Virus record (IMG/VR): IMGVR_UViG_3300022602_000036
Coordinates: 1 to 64,000 of that record
Reading direction: 5' to 3' (one strand)
Source of the DNA: a virus
DNA: 64,000 nt
How positions within the stretch are numbered: position 1 is the stretch's first letter; each line of letters begins with the position of its first letter. Positions 47,185 through 54,558 of this stretch are shown one piece after another. Below the pieces are notes generated by a model. It did no database searches. It was not told where the DNA came from and saw only the letters and a list, made by a program, of their open reading frames with translations. Both the position numbers and the translations under genes were made by a program.

Positions 47185-47398
47185 ACACTAGGTTACACTT
47201 TTCCTTAAAGAAAGTGGGTCATTGGTGATACCATAACGCCAGGGTGCGCACGATAAAGTTTAGCGACTACCTCTAAGTCCCATTGCCGGGAGCCTTGAAA
47301 GTATCGTGGGTGTTTTGCTGTTTTTAACCACAAAGCAAACAGACGGACAGAGTAACCGCTCAGTTCTGGGCCAGGTAGTGCTGGTAGCAGGACACAAT
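47185..47398 (+). ncRNA. Long structured RNA between tRNA-Met and tRNA-Glu
   Basis: About 210 bases without a credible gene. Pairs: CACTTT/AAAGTG near 47195-47217, CACGATA (47249)/TATCGTG (47302), and a nested hairpin GTTCTG-CCAG/CTGG-CAGGAC (47363-47393). Strong secondary structure suggests a stable RNA; class unknown. Confidence 0.5.
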
Positions 47399-47474
47399 GC
47401 ATCTATCGTCTAGAGGCCTAGGACACCGCCCTTTCACGGCGGGAACACGAGTTCGAATCTCGTTAGATGTACCA
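47399..47474 (+). tRNA. tRNA-Glu(TTC), copy 2
   Basis: Acceptor GCATCTA/TAGATGT, anticodon stem CCGCC/GGCGG, loop CTTTCAC, encoded CCA. Shares D- and T-arms with copy 1 but has a perfect anticodon stem. Confidence 0.93.
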
Positions 47475-47520
47475 ATTAATTTTGGTAATTACAATAAATG
47501 ACATTTTTCAATGTGTTTAG

Positions 47521-47528
47521 CTAAATAA
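47521..47528 (+). promoter_or_regulatory. Late promoter-like octamer
   Basis: CTAAATAA before the HNH gene at 47546, which has AAGGAG. Confidence 0.55.
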
Positions 47529-47545
47529 ACATAAGGAGATATAAA

Positions 47546-47998
47546 ATGTTATTAATAGAAGAGTATATTAAACAATCTAAAGAAGCAAGGCAACAACACT
47601 TAGTTTTAACGGAGTCTTGCATAGAAAGAGGTGGCCCACAAAAAGGTGGATTATCTAGTTATTGTAAAGGGCTAATGGCCCATGTATTAGATACGAGTAT
47701 CCCAAGTGGACATAAAATACATATATGCCATGCCTGTAACAATGAAAAGTGTAGTAACCCAAAACATTTATATTGGGGCACTGCACAAGAAAATAGAATA
47801 GATCAGGGCAAAGATAATAGTCCTTGGGATAGAATGGTTGCCAAATATGGGTATGAAGAAGCCTGTAAAATGAATGGTAAAAATAAAAAAGGTAATACCA
47901 ATGGGTCAGGTAATAAAGGTAAACCTAAATCAGAAGAACATAAAAGAAAAATTGCCCTTAATCGTAAGGGTGGTAGAAAGAAAAAAGAAACAGTTTAA
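47546..47998 (+). CDS. HNH endonuclease in tRNA array
   Basis: 150 residues. HNH core of the H-I-C-H-A-C-N-N...C-S-N-P-K-H-L-Y-W-G-T type near 69-90 (zinc and catalytic His, Asn). C-terminal basic region with G-N-K-G-K-P-K-S-E-E-H-K-R-K-I, a NUMOD3-like DNA-binding element. Located between tRNA-Glu and tRNA-Leu, probably mobile. Confidence 0.87.
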   Translation: MLLIEEYIKQSKEARQQHLVLTESCIERGGPQKGGLSSYCKGLMAHVLDTSIPSGHKIHICHACNNEKCSNPKHLYWGTAQENRIDQGKDNSPWDRMVAKYGYEEACKMNGKNKKGNTNGSGNKGKPKSEEHKRKIALNRKGGRKKKETV

Positions 47999-48003
47999 AT
48001 ATT

Positions 48004-48088
48004 GCCCCGATGGTGGAATTGGCAGACACGCTTGTCTTAGAAGCAAGTACCGAAAGGTGTGAGAGTTCAAGTCTCTCTTGGGGCACCA
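48004..48088 (+). tRNA. tRNA-Leu(TAG)
   Basis: Acceptor GCCCCGA/TTGGGGC, loop CTTAGAA, class II variable arm, typical Leu D-arm GGTGGAATTGGCAGACAC, encoded CCA. Confidence 0.94.
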
Positions 48089-48095
48089 TTAAATT

Positions 48096-48170
48096 GCTGG
48101 ATTAGCTCAGTGGTAGAGCAACCGCCTTGTAAGCGGTAGGTCGTCAGTTCAATCCCGACATCCAGCACCA
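48096..48170 (+). tRNA. tRNA-Thr(TGT)
   Basis: Acceptor GCTGGAT/ATCCAGC, loop CTTGTAA, encoded CCA. One mismatch in the T-stem. Confidence 0.92.
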
Positions 48171-48176
48171 AGAATT

Positions 48177-48270
48177 GGAGAGCTGGCCGAGTGGTCGAAG
48201 GCACTTCCCTGCTAAGGAAGCATACGGGCTTAAACCTGTATCGAGGGTTCGAATCCCTCGCTCTCCGCCA
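48177..48270 (+). tRNA. tRNA-Ser(GCT)
   Basis: Acceptor GGAGAGC/GCTCTCC, loop CTGCTAA, long variable arm, encoded CCA. Last tRNA of the array. Confidence 0.94.
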
Positions 48271-48271
48271 A

Positions 48272-48279
48272 TATAAATA
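48272..48279 (+). promoter_or_regulatory. Late promoter, leaderless
   Basis: Perfect TATAAATA, TTAAT, ATG: five-base gap. Confidence 0.75.
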
Positions 48280-48284
48280 TTAAT

Positions 48285-48497
48285 ATGAATCCAACGACAT
48301 CATTTCTAGTAGTACTACTAATCACAGGCTGTGCTGTCCAGCCTACTCCCGCAAAAAATAATAAGCAAGTTGAAACAACACCAAATAAACCAGCGTACAC
48401 ATTGTACGTACCACCAGAAGAAATATGGCCAGAAGATTATCAATCACCCCCAAAAGTCTGTGCTAGCCCATTTAGAGGAAGTATATTAGAAAGATGA
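48285..48497 (+). CDS. Small lipoprotein
   Basis: 70 residues. Signal sequence with lipobox L-I-T-G-C (Cys16), then a polar Pro-rich mature part (Y-T-L-Y-V-P-P-E-E-I-W-P-E-D-Y). Could be an outer-membrane partner of the adjacent cyclase, a spanin-like factor or a surface-exclusion lipoprotein. Leaderless; overlaps the cyclase gene by four bases. Confidence 0.72.
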   Translation: MNPTTSFLVVLLITGCAVQPTPAKNNKQVETTPNKPAYTLYVPPEEIWPEDYQSPPKVCASPFRGSILER

Positions 48498-50518
48498 AAA
48501 ACAAACTTAAGAAAATCTTAGTCAGTCCATGGACTGCTCTCATTACTCTAGCTCTTATTGTAGCTGTAGTGTTTCAAGGACCTACATTTGTAGAAAGTGT
48601 TAGGCTCCGATACTTTGACACACTTATTACCAATCAGAAGCCTACTCAAAATAATATCTATACTGTAAACATAGATGAAGCTACCATAGACCGTTATGGT
48701 CAATGGCCATTTAAGCGTGACATCTATGCTAATCTAATTGATCAAATATACGCCCACAATGCTGGCCTAGTTGTTTGGGACGTATTAATGCCAGAAAAGG
48801 ATCGCCAAGGTGGCGATGCAACACTAGCCACAGTGTTAAGAACACAGGCTAATGTTATTCTTACTAACATGCCCGCACAGACCAGCAAGAATATTCCACG
48901 CAAACCAGGTAGTGCTGTAATTGGTGCAGACTATTTAGATACTATCATTAACTATCCAGGCATTATTGCCAACATTCCAGAATTAGAAAATAATGCCATT
49001 GGTGTTGGTATTGCTAACACTATGCCAGAGATTGATGGTGTTAATCGTCGCTTGCCATTGTTTGTGGGCTATAATGGTGGCTTATATCCCAGCGTTCCTT
49101 TAGAAGTACTGCGTGTTATTAGTAATGATGACACATTCCAAGTTAAGCTAAATGAGAATGGCGTTGAGAAAATGCGTGTGCCTAGCTTCCGTCCTATTAG
49201 TACAGACAGCCTAGGTCGTATCTGGGTAGACTGGAGTCAACAGAGTATTCCTGTATCAGCAGTTAACCTACCTAAAGACTTTAAGAAAGGTATTGTTATT
49301 GTAGGTACCAGTGCCGCAGGTATTGGTAATCCAGTAGCAACATCAAAAGGCAGTGTTTGGCCACAAGACATGCAGGCCGCTGTAGTTGCTACGCTGGCTA
49401 ACAATGTAAATATTGAACGTCCTGATTGGGCTCCTGGTGCTGAACTATTAGCACTTGTAGTTATCTCACTTATTATCCTAATATTATCACGTTGGGTATA
49501 TGTTGGCCTAGGTGTAGGTGTTGTATTAACTGCTAGTTTAATTCCAGCAAGCATGTATGTGTTTGCGCACTACAAGTTCTTAATAGATGCTATTGTGCCT
49601 ACAGCAGGTGTAGTTCTTGTTATGCTACACGCTTATGGTGTTAAGTTTGTTAGTGAATTCTTACAGAAACAACAGATCAAGAAACAGTTTGGCAGCTATG
49701 TTAATCCTACTATAGTAGAACGCTTGCAAAAGAATCCAGAGCTGATCAAACTAGGTGGTGAGCGTAAAGAACTATCAATTGTCATGACAGACCTGCGTGG
49801 GTTTACTACCCTAGGCGAATCGTTTGGTGATGATGTAGAAGGACTTACACAGATCATGAACGACTACATGACAGCACTGAGTATTCCTGTGCTTAAGAAT
49901 GACGGTACACTGATCAAGTTCATTGGTGATGCCAGCCTGCACGTTCATGGTGCTCCATTGGATGATGCTAACCATGCCAAGACTGCGGTACGTACAGCAC
50001 TAGAAATGATTGATGCCATTGCTGATTTCAACAAGGAACTAACAGCCAAAGGTCGTCCACCAGTGGGCATGGGTGCTGGTGTTAACACAGGTGAAACTTT
50101 AATTGGTAACATTGGTGCTAAAAGTAAGTTTGGCTATGATGTCTTAGGTGATAGTGTCAGCACTGCGGCACGTTTAGAAGGACAAACTAAGGCCTATGGT
50201 GTATTACTAATCATTGGACCTAAGACTGCTGAGTATTGTAAAGATGACTTCCCTGTGGTATGGTTAGACAACATTGCTGTTAAAGGCAAAACCATCGGCT
50301 TAGATATCTATGCTGTGGGTCATACAGTCGCATACAAACACGAAGAATATAAGAAAGAATATCTACGTGGCAATTGGGTTGCCGCACTTAAATGGGCACG
50401 TGAACTAGAAGCTGATCCAACTGTAGAAATTAAAGAATACTATCACAAGATGATTGAGCGTCTTGAAGAGGGAGTTCCAGCTAACTGGGACGGCACTTAT
50501 CACGCTACGAGCAAATAA
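48494..50518 (+). CDS. CHASE2 sensor adenylate cyclase
   Basis: 674 residues, inner membrane. TM helix near 12-30; periplasmic CHASE2 sensor about 32-300 (R-Y-F-D-T-L-I, W-P-F-K-R-D-I-Y, V-V-W-D-V-L-M); three TM helices about 310-395; class III cyclase 425-600. Metal Asp in V-M-T-D-L-R-G-F and I-G-D-A-S; adenine-selecting Lys (L-I-K-F-I-G-D) and Asp (Y-D-V-L-G-D) are present, so ATP is the likely substrate. In the transition-state motif G-D-S-V-S-T-A-A-R the usual Asn is Ser, a variant also seen in CHASE2 cyclases. Raises cAMP in response to periplasmic signal; signal unknown. Confidence 0.92.
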   Translation: MKNKLKKILVSPWTALITLALIVAVVFQGPTFVESVRLRYFDTLITNQKPTQNNIYTVNIDEATIDRYGQWPFKRDIYANLIDQIYAHNAGLVVWDVLMPEKDRQGGDATLATVLRTQANVILTNMPAQTSKNIPRKPGSAVIGADYLDTIINYPGIIANIPELENNAIGVGIANTMPEIDGVNRRLPLFVGYNGGLYPSVPLEVLRVISNDDTFQVKLNENGVEKMRVPSFRPISTDSLGRIWVDWSQQSIPVSAVNLPKDFKKGIVIVGTSAAGIGNPVATSKGSVWPQDMQAAVVATLANNVNIERPDWAPGAELLALVVISLIILILSRWVYVGLGVGVVLTASLIPASMYVFAHYKFLIDAIVPTAGVVLVMLHAYGVKFVSEFLQKQQIKKQFGSYVNPTIVERLQKNPELIKLGGERKELSIVMTDLRGFTTLGESFGDDVEGLTQIMNDYMTALSIPVLKNDGTLIKFIGDASLHVHGAPLDDANHAKTAVRTALEMIDAIADFNKELTAKGRPPVGMGAGVNTGETLIGNIGAKSKFGYDVLGDSVSTAARLEGQTKAYGVLLIIGPKTAEYCKDDFPVVWLDNIAVKGKTIGLDIYAVGHTVAYKHEEYKKEYLRGNWVAALKWARELEADPTVEIKEYYHKMIERLEEGVPANWDGTYHATSK

Positions 50519-51675
50519 TGGAAGAAATTAAATCAATTGGGATCGCTCTAGATCCCAATAATATACCAGCCTTTCTATTAGATTGGGAACTAACCAAAAA
50601 GTGCAATTTGGATTGCAGCTATTGCGAAATAGGTGAAGAAGGAGGGCACGATAACTCGTTACCTCATCCTCCGCTAGATGAATGTTTACAAACTATTGAC
50701 TTTATGTATGAGTACGTTAGCCTATACATGGCCAATAAAAAGCCCACTCAACGTAAGGTAGTATTAAACGTCTATGGCGGCGAAAGTTTGTATCATCCAG
50801 ACATCATTGATATTCTCACTGCCTGCAGAGAAAAATATAAAAAGTATTCCAGCCAATGGGAATTAACTATTACCACCACTACCAATGCTATTGTTAAACA
50901 AAGTATCTGGAGCAAAGTAATAGATCTAATAGATGAATTTACAGTCAGCTATCATGCAGAAAATCTTCCTAAACAAGAAAAGATATTCTTTGAAAATCTA
51001 TTAGAATTAAAGAACAATAACAAGCGTGTAAAATGTGTGGTAATGATGCACACCGTACCTGAGTTATGGATTAAATCATCTGAAGCTGTGGAATTTTGTA
51101 AGCAACACGATATTAGATGTATACCCAAACCATTTGATAATCCAGAACTAGCATACACCGCTGATCAATATTCAAAGTTTAAAACATTTTGGATTTCTAA
51201 TACCAATTCAAAAAATAATCAACCAGCTATAGAACAATTAAATGATATAGCAACAGATACCAGCGATGTTGTAAGCATCTGTGAAGGTCGTGCATGTTGT
51301 GGTGGTAGGAAAATGTCCTTAAACAAAGACTTGAAATCAGCTGTGGTATTTGTGCCTAAACAGGGATTCTTTGGCTGGAACTGTAGTGTAAATTGGTTCT
51401 TCTTATTTGTTCAACAGACCACTGGCAAGGTCTATTTTAATAAAGATTGTAAGATGTCATTCACTGGCAAAGTAGAACCAATTGGCAACTTGAGCAATAG
51501 CTCAGCACTAATCAATAATCTTAAAGAGCAATTTGAAACTAAATCTATGCCTGTGGTCAAGTGTGCAAAATCTATATGCTTCTGCGGGTATTGCGCACCA
51601 AAGGCAGACAACATGGAAGACTTCAAAGAGTTAATTAAACGAAATGTCATAACGGATGTTATTAACTATGAATAA
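50518..51675 (+). CDS. Radical SAM protein
   Basis: 385 residues. C-N-L-D-C-S-Y-C (CxxxCxxC) near 33-40, G-G-E-S near 82-85. C-terminal cysteines near 261-270 (C-E-G-R-A-C-C-G-G) and C-A-K-S-I-C-F-C-G-Y-C near 357-367 suggest additional Fe-S clusters, SPASM-like. Substrate unknown. One-base overlap with the cyclase stop; eight-base overlap with the carboxypeptidase. Confidence 0.9.
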   Translation: MEEIKSIGIALDPNNIPAFLLDWELTKKCNLDCSYCEIGEEGGHDNSLPHPPLDECLQTIDFMYEYVSLYMANKKPTQRKVVLNVYGGESLYHPDIIDILTACREKYKKYSSQWELTITTTTNAIVKQSIWSKVIDLIDEFTVSYHAENLPKQEKIFFENLLELKNNNKRVKCVVMMHTVPELWIKSSEAVEFCKQHDIRCIPKPFDNPELAYTADQYSKFKTFWISNTNSKNNQPAIEQLNDIATDTSDVVSICEGRACCGGRKMSLNKDLKSAVVFVPKQGFFGWNCSVNWFFLFVQQTTGKVYFNKDCKMSFTGKVEPIGNLSNSSALINNLKEQFETKSMPVVKCAKSICFCGYCAPKADNMEDFKELIKRNVITDVINYE

Positions 51676-52426
51676 AATTATATTTTTTCTTTTGGTATCG
51701 TTTGCAGTTACCGTACAAGCTGGTGTAACTGCTAAGAGCTATTTGGTCACTGATACTCAAGGACAAGTTGTTATTGAGAAAGATGCAGATCAACCACGCC
51801 CTATTGCTAGTATTACTAAACTAATGACCATTATGGTTGTGCTAGATTCTCGCCAGCCGTTAGATGACGTGATTATCTTAGACTATAAGTTAACCCGCCA
51901 ATATCATACACACTTACCTCATAGTGTTAAAACACTTACTCGCCAAGACCTAATTGATCTAGCCATGGTTAAAAGTGATAACTTTGCGGCCTATACTTTA
52001 TGCGCGAACTATCCAGGCGGAGTTGATAGTTGTATAGAGGCTATGAATCTCAAGGCCATCAATCTTGGCATGGCCAACACACACTACACTGATCCCACTG
52101 GCCTAGAGGAAACCAACGTCAGTACAGCTCGCGATTTAATTAAACTTATTATCAGTGCTAAAAGTTATCCCAACATAGTCAGTGCTACTCGACCTAGCGT
52201 TGAGATTAAAGTAAAGAAACATTGGTATCAGGCATTTAATACCAGCCCTATTGTTAGACTACATGACGATGATATTATTGTAAGTAAAACTGGGTATATT
52301 CACCAAAGTGGCGGATGTTTGGTAATGCTGATGAATACGCAGTTAGGTCAGCGTATAATTGCCCTACTTGGAAGTCGCAATGCACATACACGCTTTCCAG
52401 AGGCAGAAGAGCTAATTAAAAGTTAA
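51668..52426 (+). CDS. D-Ala-D-Ala carboxypeptidase / endopeptidase (S11)
   Basis: 252 residues from ATG 51668, the start that gives a clean signal peptide (I-I-F-F-L-L-V-S-F-A-V-T-V-Q-A). Penicillin-binding motifs: S-I-T-K near 48-51, K-S-D-N near 102-105, S-K-T-G near 206-209. It matches the PBP7-like short class without the C-terminal anchor domain. It would trim or cut peptidoglycan peptides in the periplasm: possible roles are lysis support, wall opening for surface structures, or altering wall against rival phages. Confidence 0.92.
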   Translation: MNKIIFFLLVSFAVTVQAGVTAKSYLVTDTQGQVVIEKDADQPRPIASITKLMTIMVVLDSRQPLDDVIILDYKLTRQYHTHLPHSVKTLTRQDLIDLAMVKSDNFAAYTLCANYPGGVDSCIEAMNLKAINLGMANTHYTDPTGLEETNVSTARDLIKLIISAKSYPNIVSATRPSVEIKVKKHWYQAFNTSPIVRLHDDDIIVSKTGYIHQSGGCLVMLMNTQLGQRIIALLGSRNAHTRFPEAEELIKS

Positions 52427-52752
52427 CCTTCGCCGCTTGATGCGGCTTGGTCGTCTTCTGTTTTAGCTTTATGTACTTTCATATTAATTTCTTTTTCAGC
52501 TTCAACACGTTCGTGTTCAATTGTTTTGCCACGTAGGTGTAAGACTGTGTTTACTTTTTGATTTAAGCGTATTAGGTCATTGTCTAGCATACGTATACGA
52601 TCAATAAGCGCAATCAGCACAGTGTTAGCATCGCTAATCACAGGCTTAACTTCTTTTGTGCTCCATTCCCATACGTATTTGATAATATAGCCCATGCCCA
52701 CTGCCATGACAATGGGGAAGCCATACTTATTGATTAACATTACAATATCCAT
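52423..52752 (-). CDS. Small membrane protein, holin-like, paralogue A
   Basis: 109 residues. N-terminal TM (L-I-N-K-Y-G-F-P-I-V-M-A-V-G-M-G-Y-I), then an amphipathic helix with L-I-D-R-I-R-M-L-D-N-D-L-I-R-L and a basic/acidic tail. Closely parallels the 54220 gene (G-F-P-I-x-x-A, L-D-x-R, D-x-I-R), so the two are paralogues. Topology fits holin or accessory roles. Meets the carboxypeptidase gene tail to tail with a four-base overlap. Confidence 0.7.
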   Translation of the reverse strand: MDIVMLINKYGFPIVMAVGMGYIIKYVWEWSTKEVKPVISDANTVLIALIDRIRMLDNDLIRLNQKVNTVLHLRGKTIEHERVEAEKEINMKVHKAKTEDDQAASSGEG

Positions 52753-52753
52753 A

Positions 52754-52882
52754 CTACTCCTCTAACGCCTTTTGAATTTGTGCGTTATGTTCCGCTACTC
52801 TATCTTTGATAGAGTCTATCTCAGGAGTCAGCCACCAAAACACCAGTGCTAACCAAAAAATCCAAATTAATGCAACTCTCAT
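52754..52882 (-). CDS. 42-residue membrane peptide
   Basis: 42 residues. TM segment A-L-I-W-I-F-W-L-A-L-V-F-W-W-L followed by a helix (I-K-D-R-V-A-E-H-N-A-Q-I-Q-K-A-L-E). GGAG within its end serves as the ribosome site of the next gene. Part of a run of five small membrane genes. Confidence 0.6.
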   Translation of the reverse strand: MRVALIWIFWLALVFWWLTPEIDSIKDRVAEHNAQIQKALEE

Positions 52883-52883
52883 A

Positions 52884-53462
52884 TTAGAACCAAAGGAAAA
52901 GACCTTGGCTCATTAGCAGTATGCCAACTGCGCATACGCCAAAGCTGGTCCAAAATAGTGCCATGCTAACTGCTAAAATACTTGCTGAAAGTAAAACAAT
53001 CGCTAGTTGATATGCTGTGCCAGCGTAGCCAATCCACGGCGATTTTTTCTTAGCATGATCACGTTCTTCTTCTAACTTTTTAGCCTTTTCAAACAGTGCA
53101 GGTTTGCCTTCGTCACCTAGTTCATAATTAGCGGCTTTTTCACTAAACTTTTTAGCCTTGACTGGATCAGAGGTAGTCTGTGCAGCTAGTTCGTATTCTG
53201 TTTGTTTGATTGATTTTGCTTGATAAAAATTCCAAATATCGTTTGCTTTGATAGTGTTGTTCATAATAGTTGAACTTAACCCACCGCCATACCAAACGTT
53301 AAATGCTAGTAAGGCAGCAAAAATATTAATTACTAAGCCAGCGTGTCCTTTGATCTTTGCTTCGCGTTCACTGCGACTAGGGCCGCCTGTGGCCGGAGCT
53401 TTATCATCACCTGGTTTAGGTTCACGTGTTACCATTTTCATTACTGTATCCATTAATGCCAT
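52884..53462 (-). CDS. DUF4337-like membrane protein
   Basis: 192 residues. TM segments near 44-60 and two at 145-190. The central N-D-I-W-N-F-Y-Q-A-K-S-I-K-Q-T and the following helical K-A-K-K-F-S-E-K-A match the DUF4337 family of small bacterial membrane proteins. Biochemical role unknown. AGGAGATAGAT precedes the ATG. Confidence 0.75.
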   Translation of the reverse strand: MALMDTVMKMVTREPKPGDDKAPATGGPSRSEREAKIKGHAGLVINIFAALLAFNVWYGGGLSSTIMNNTIKANDIWNFYQAKSIKQTEYELAAQTTSDPVKAKKFSEKAANYELGDEGKPALFEKAKKLEEERDHAKKKSPWIGYAGTAYQLAIVLLSASILAVSMALFWTSFGVCAVGILLMSQGLFLWF

Positions 53463-53472
53463 TATCTATCTC

Positions 53473-53625
53473 CTAAAATATCAGCCCAATTAAAAATCCT
53501 AATAACATACCTATAACTAAGAATCTAAACAAATCAGCATCGTGCCAGATTGCTTGTTTCTTTAACCATATTTGGGTATGCTTTGGTTGTTGCTCTAGCC
53601 ATACTTGATGTGGTAATTTAAACAT
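53473..53625 (-). CDS. 50-residue membrane protein
   Basis: 50 residues. Basic, Trp/Gln-rich N-terminus (W-L-E-Q-Q-P-K-H-T-Q-I-W-L-K-K-Q) and one TM segment at the C-terminus (F-L-V-I-G-M-L-L-G-F-L-I-G-L-I-F). GGGAGAG precedes the ATG. Overlaps the GIY-YIG gene by eight bases. Confidence 0.62.
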   Translation of the reverse strand: MFKLPHQVWLEQQPKHTQIWLKKQAIWHDADLFRFLVIGMLLGFLIGLIF

Positions 53626-54181
53626 TAATCTCTCCCTTATGAGTTCTCATATGAGAAGCCATTGCATTTGTTGGTATTTCTTTGCCACAATGCTCGCAAG
53701 CCTTTTTAGGATATTTTTTTCCTAGTTGTCCCACGGACATATTTTTTTTACCTTCTTCAGACTTTGGCTTCATAAATGCTTTTTTTGTTTCTTCGCTATA
53801 TCTAACACGAGAACGAGATTTAGCATTTTCTTTTACTCTTTTATCAGTAGATGCTGTAAGTCCTTTGTTCCAAGGGGTTCTACCTTTTCCTGCTACAGAT
53901 ATTTTTTGTTTAATATCATCAGTCAATGAAGGCCCTTCTCCACCATCTGTTTTGTTTTTTAAAATACCAGTGCCCAAATCTTTTCTACCGTATTTTGCAA
54001 TTAGTTCTACTTCTAAATTAAATGCTTCTTGTTCAGTCAACTTATCAGCAACAATTCGTATGCGAGATTTGTCGTTGGGTTTATATGGCCTTTTACAATA
54101 CGCTCTAAACCCACTACCTTTACCTACATAATAAGGAGTGCCATTTTCTCTGAGATATTCATATACATAATATTTGTTCAT
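53618..54181 (-). CDS. GIY-YIG endonuclease with C-terminal zinc finger
   Basis: 187 residues. GIY-YIG core Y-Y-V-Y-E-Y-L and P-Y-Y-V-G-K-G near 4-22, R in F-R-A-Y-C-K, E in N-L-E-V-E-L-I near 57. NUMOD3-like W-N-K-G and a C2H2-like finger C-E-H-C...H-M-R-T-H at the end (about 162-180). ATG five bases after a minus-strand late promoter. Confidence 0.9.
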   Translation of the reverse strand: MNKYYVYEYLRENGTPYYVGKGSGFRAYCKRPYKPNDKSRIRIVADKLTEQEAFNLEVELIAKYGRKDLGTGILKNKTDGGEGPSLTDDIKQKISVAGKGRTPWNKGLTASTDKRVKENAKSRSRVRYSEETKKAFMKPKSEEGKKNMSVGQLGKKYPKKACEHCGKEIPTNAMASHMRTHKGEINV

Positions 54182-54186
54182 ATATG

Positions 54187-54194
54187 TATTTATA
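54187..54194 (-). promoter_or_regulatory. Late promoter, leaderless
   Basis: TATAAATA on the minus strand, five bases before ATG 54181. Confidence 0.75.
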
Positions 54195-54219
54195 TCTTTG
54201 CGTCATTTTTACGATATAG

Positions 54220-54501
54220 CTAATCGCGACGGGCGTCCGTCTTACCATCTGCACGTGCAATACGATCAGTGTCTGGTCTAAGTCCAAGTGCATTACTTAC
54301 AATAGTATCAATACGGATAACGTCATGGTTCATTGTTTTTACACGATTATCTAAGGCTGTGATAATACCTGCCATGCCCTTGATTGAGCCTAGCACACCC
54401 TGTAGTAATAGTTTAATTGTGAGATAAACGAAATAGCCGCCTGCTAGCGCCACTGCGATAGGAAAACCTAAATCACCTATGAGTTTGAATACATCACCCA
54501 T
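54220..54501 (-). CDS. Small membrane protein, holin-like, paralogue B
   Basis: 93 residues. TM region L-I-G-D-L-G-F-P-I-A-V-A-L-A-G-G-Y-F-V-Y, a second hydrophobic stretch, then A-L-D-N-R-V-K-T-M-N-H-D-V-I-R-I. The shorter, basic tail differs from paralogue A. AAGGAGCAGG precedes the ATG. Confidence 0.7.
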   Translation of the reverse strand: MGDVFKLIGDLGFPIAVALAGGYFVYLTIKLLLQGVLGSIKGMAGIITALDNRVKTMNHDVIRIDTIVSNALGLRPDTDRIARADGKTDARRD

Positions 54502-54537
54502 GTCCTGCTCCTTGAAATACTATTTTTATTATACTAG

Positions 54538-54545
54538 TATTTATA
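54538..54545 (-). promoter_or_regulatory. Late promoter
   Basis: TATAAATA on the minus strand, 36 bases before ATG 54501. Confidence 0.75.
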
Positions 54546-54558
54546 TTTAGGTGAGATT

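Noticed and set aside
47205-47402. 65-codon open frame on the minus strand
   Set aside because: No ribosome site, composition unlike neighbouring genes, and it lies over strongly base-paired sequence better explained as a structured RNA.
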